Part shown: piece by piece, positions 37,392 through 38,033 of the stretch
How the letters are laid out: every line of letters starts with the position of its first letter
Numbering within the stretch: the stretch's first letter is position 1
Assembly: GCA_903913865.1 (NCBI GenBank)
Contig: CAIWMU010000002.1
Location: 1-38,033, forward strand
DNA from: an uncultured Verrucomicrobia subdivision 3 bacterium
GTDB lineage: Bacteria; Verrucomicrobiota; Verrucomicrobiia; Limisphaerales; UBA8199
Length of the DNA: 38,033 nucleotides
Direction of reading: 5' to 3'
The notes under the pieces: model-generated
Databases searched by the model: none
Seen by the model: the letters and a program-made list of their open reading frames with translations, nothing else
Told to the model about the DNA's origin: nothing
Program-made: the position numbers and the translations under genes

Positions 37392-38033
37392 GAGGGGAGG
37401 GTGGGAGGGTCAGGTCCACAGTTGGCGGTTGGAAGATGACATCTGAACTGCCCTGAAGATGGGTCCGGACGTCACGTTGTCGGACGCGGCAATGCCTGGA
37501 ATGGTGGGGCCGAACGGTTGCCGCAGGGCAATCGATTCCGGTTTAGCGATTCCGACCGACTGGAGCGGAGATGGCTCTGCGGTTGGGAGCGAAAGGCTGG
37601 GAGCATCGTCAATATTGTCCTTACAGCGCCTGGGTCAATGAAACCCAGGACAAGGAGGCTCAGGCAGGGATCGGACGGCACTCCGGCCGCTGGCACGCAT
37701 CCATCCGGGGCTGTTGTCCGCCATTCTGCCGGGTAGAACATTCCTCGTTAGTCTTATCTGAAACTTTTGGAACTCAATAGCCTCTGGTTCGAATCCCCAC
37801 ATTTTTTCTATTGACCCTTGACAATTAACCGGTTGAATGGCAATCAGTAGAAATGTCCAAGCCAGTTGTTCGGGTATTCAACAAATGGTCCGATTCCCCT
37901 GCCTCCCACGGCGGTGGCACCGCGACCTGTGCCGGACACCGCGCCAACGTCTAACCCGACTTTCGCACCCCACCCCCTGGACAGGGGGGTATGACTTCTG
38001 TAAGTGGTTGATAGACAACGGTTGGAATTTTGA
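37392..38033. other. Gene-free right end with hairpin and tRNA-fragment-like sequence
   Basis: No convincing gene is seen over these 640 bases. A seven-pair hairpin (CCTGGGT-N7-ACCCAGG) lies at 37629-37649. CTGGTTCGAATCCCC at about 37784-37798 resembles the T-loop of a tRNA, but its stem does not pair properly and no other tRNA parts are present. An AT-richer patch (about 37740-37860) includes TTGACA at 37818-37823 without a matching -10. A promoter for a gene beyond the window is possible. Confidence 0.4.

Noticed and set aside
37860-37925. A tmRNA 3' end (GATTCCCCTGCCTCCCAC)
   Set aside because: It resembles the end of tmRNA, but the T-stem does not pair, the CCA is missing, and no tmRNA 5' half or tag reading frame is found upstream.

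Overview
The window most likely comes from a verrucomicrobium (Verrucomicrobiota) or a close PVC-group relative. It is GC-rich and shows several traits typical of that lineage: Tat-exported Gfo/Idh/MocA oxidoreductases, a PQQ-type beta-propeller protein, a beta-helix enzyme, a formylglycine-enzyme-like (SUMF1) exported protein, Asp/Gly-rich calcium-binding repeats, and intergenic palindromic repeats. This placement is inferred from gene content; there is no rRNA in the window.

Layout. 1-6.6 kb: the tail of a large exported protein, a small conserved-type protein, a Tat-signal oxidoreductase, an exported alpha/beta hydrolase, a SUMF1-domain protein, and a 790-base repeat-rich gap. 6.6-10.5 kb: an organophosphate-type MFS transporter, tRNA-Glu(CUC), a small membrane protein and an ABC-F ATPase. 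The last two lie between two copies of an intergenic repeat. 11.0-18.3 kb: a six-gene same-strand block, the centrepiece of the window. It encodes a PspA/IM30-like (ESCRT-III superfamily) protein, a membrane-anchored substrate-binding protein fused to an OmpA peptidoglycan-binding domain, an ABC permease, an ABC ATPase, a membrane-anchored coiled-coil protein, and a two-module AAA+ ATPase. 18.3-22.7 kb: cobalamin-dependent methionine synthase and a YbaK-type deacylase. 22.7-29.1 kb: an exported polysaccharide-type locus (DUF4832-like protein, beta-helix protein, second Gfo/Idh protein, divergent PQQ beta-propeller). 29.2-31.8 kb: a REC-PAS-PAS-PP2C phosphatase and a DUF465-type protein with a DnaJ-like Cys motif. 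31.9-34.9 kb: divergent typA and ruvB. 35.0-37.4 kb: a GH43/GH130-like beta-propeller protein and a divergent URO-D/methyltransferase-family enzyme. The last 640 bases have no convincing gene.

How the genes may work together. In the 11-18 kb block, PspA-like filaments could act on the inner membrane while an AAA+ ATPase remodels them, as Vps4 does for ESCRT-III. The ABC transporter, with a receptor tethered to both membrane and peptidoglycan, could supply a sensing or transport function. The individual domains are recognisable; the joint function is inference. The 22-29 kb block fits exported breakdown or modification of complex glycans. Start codons were often chosen without a good Shine-Dalgarno sequence, since few genes here have one.
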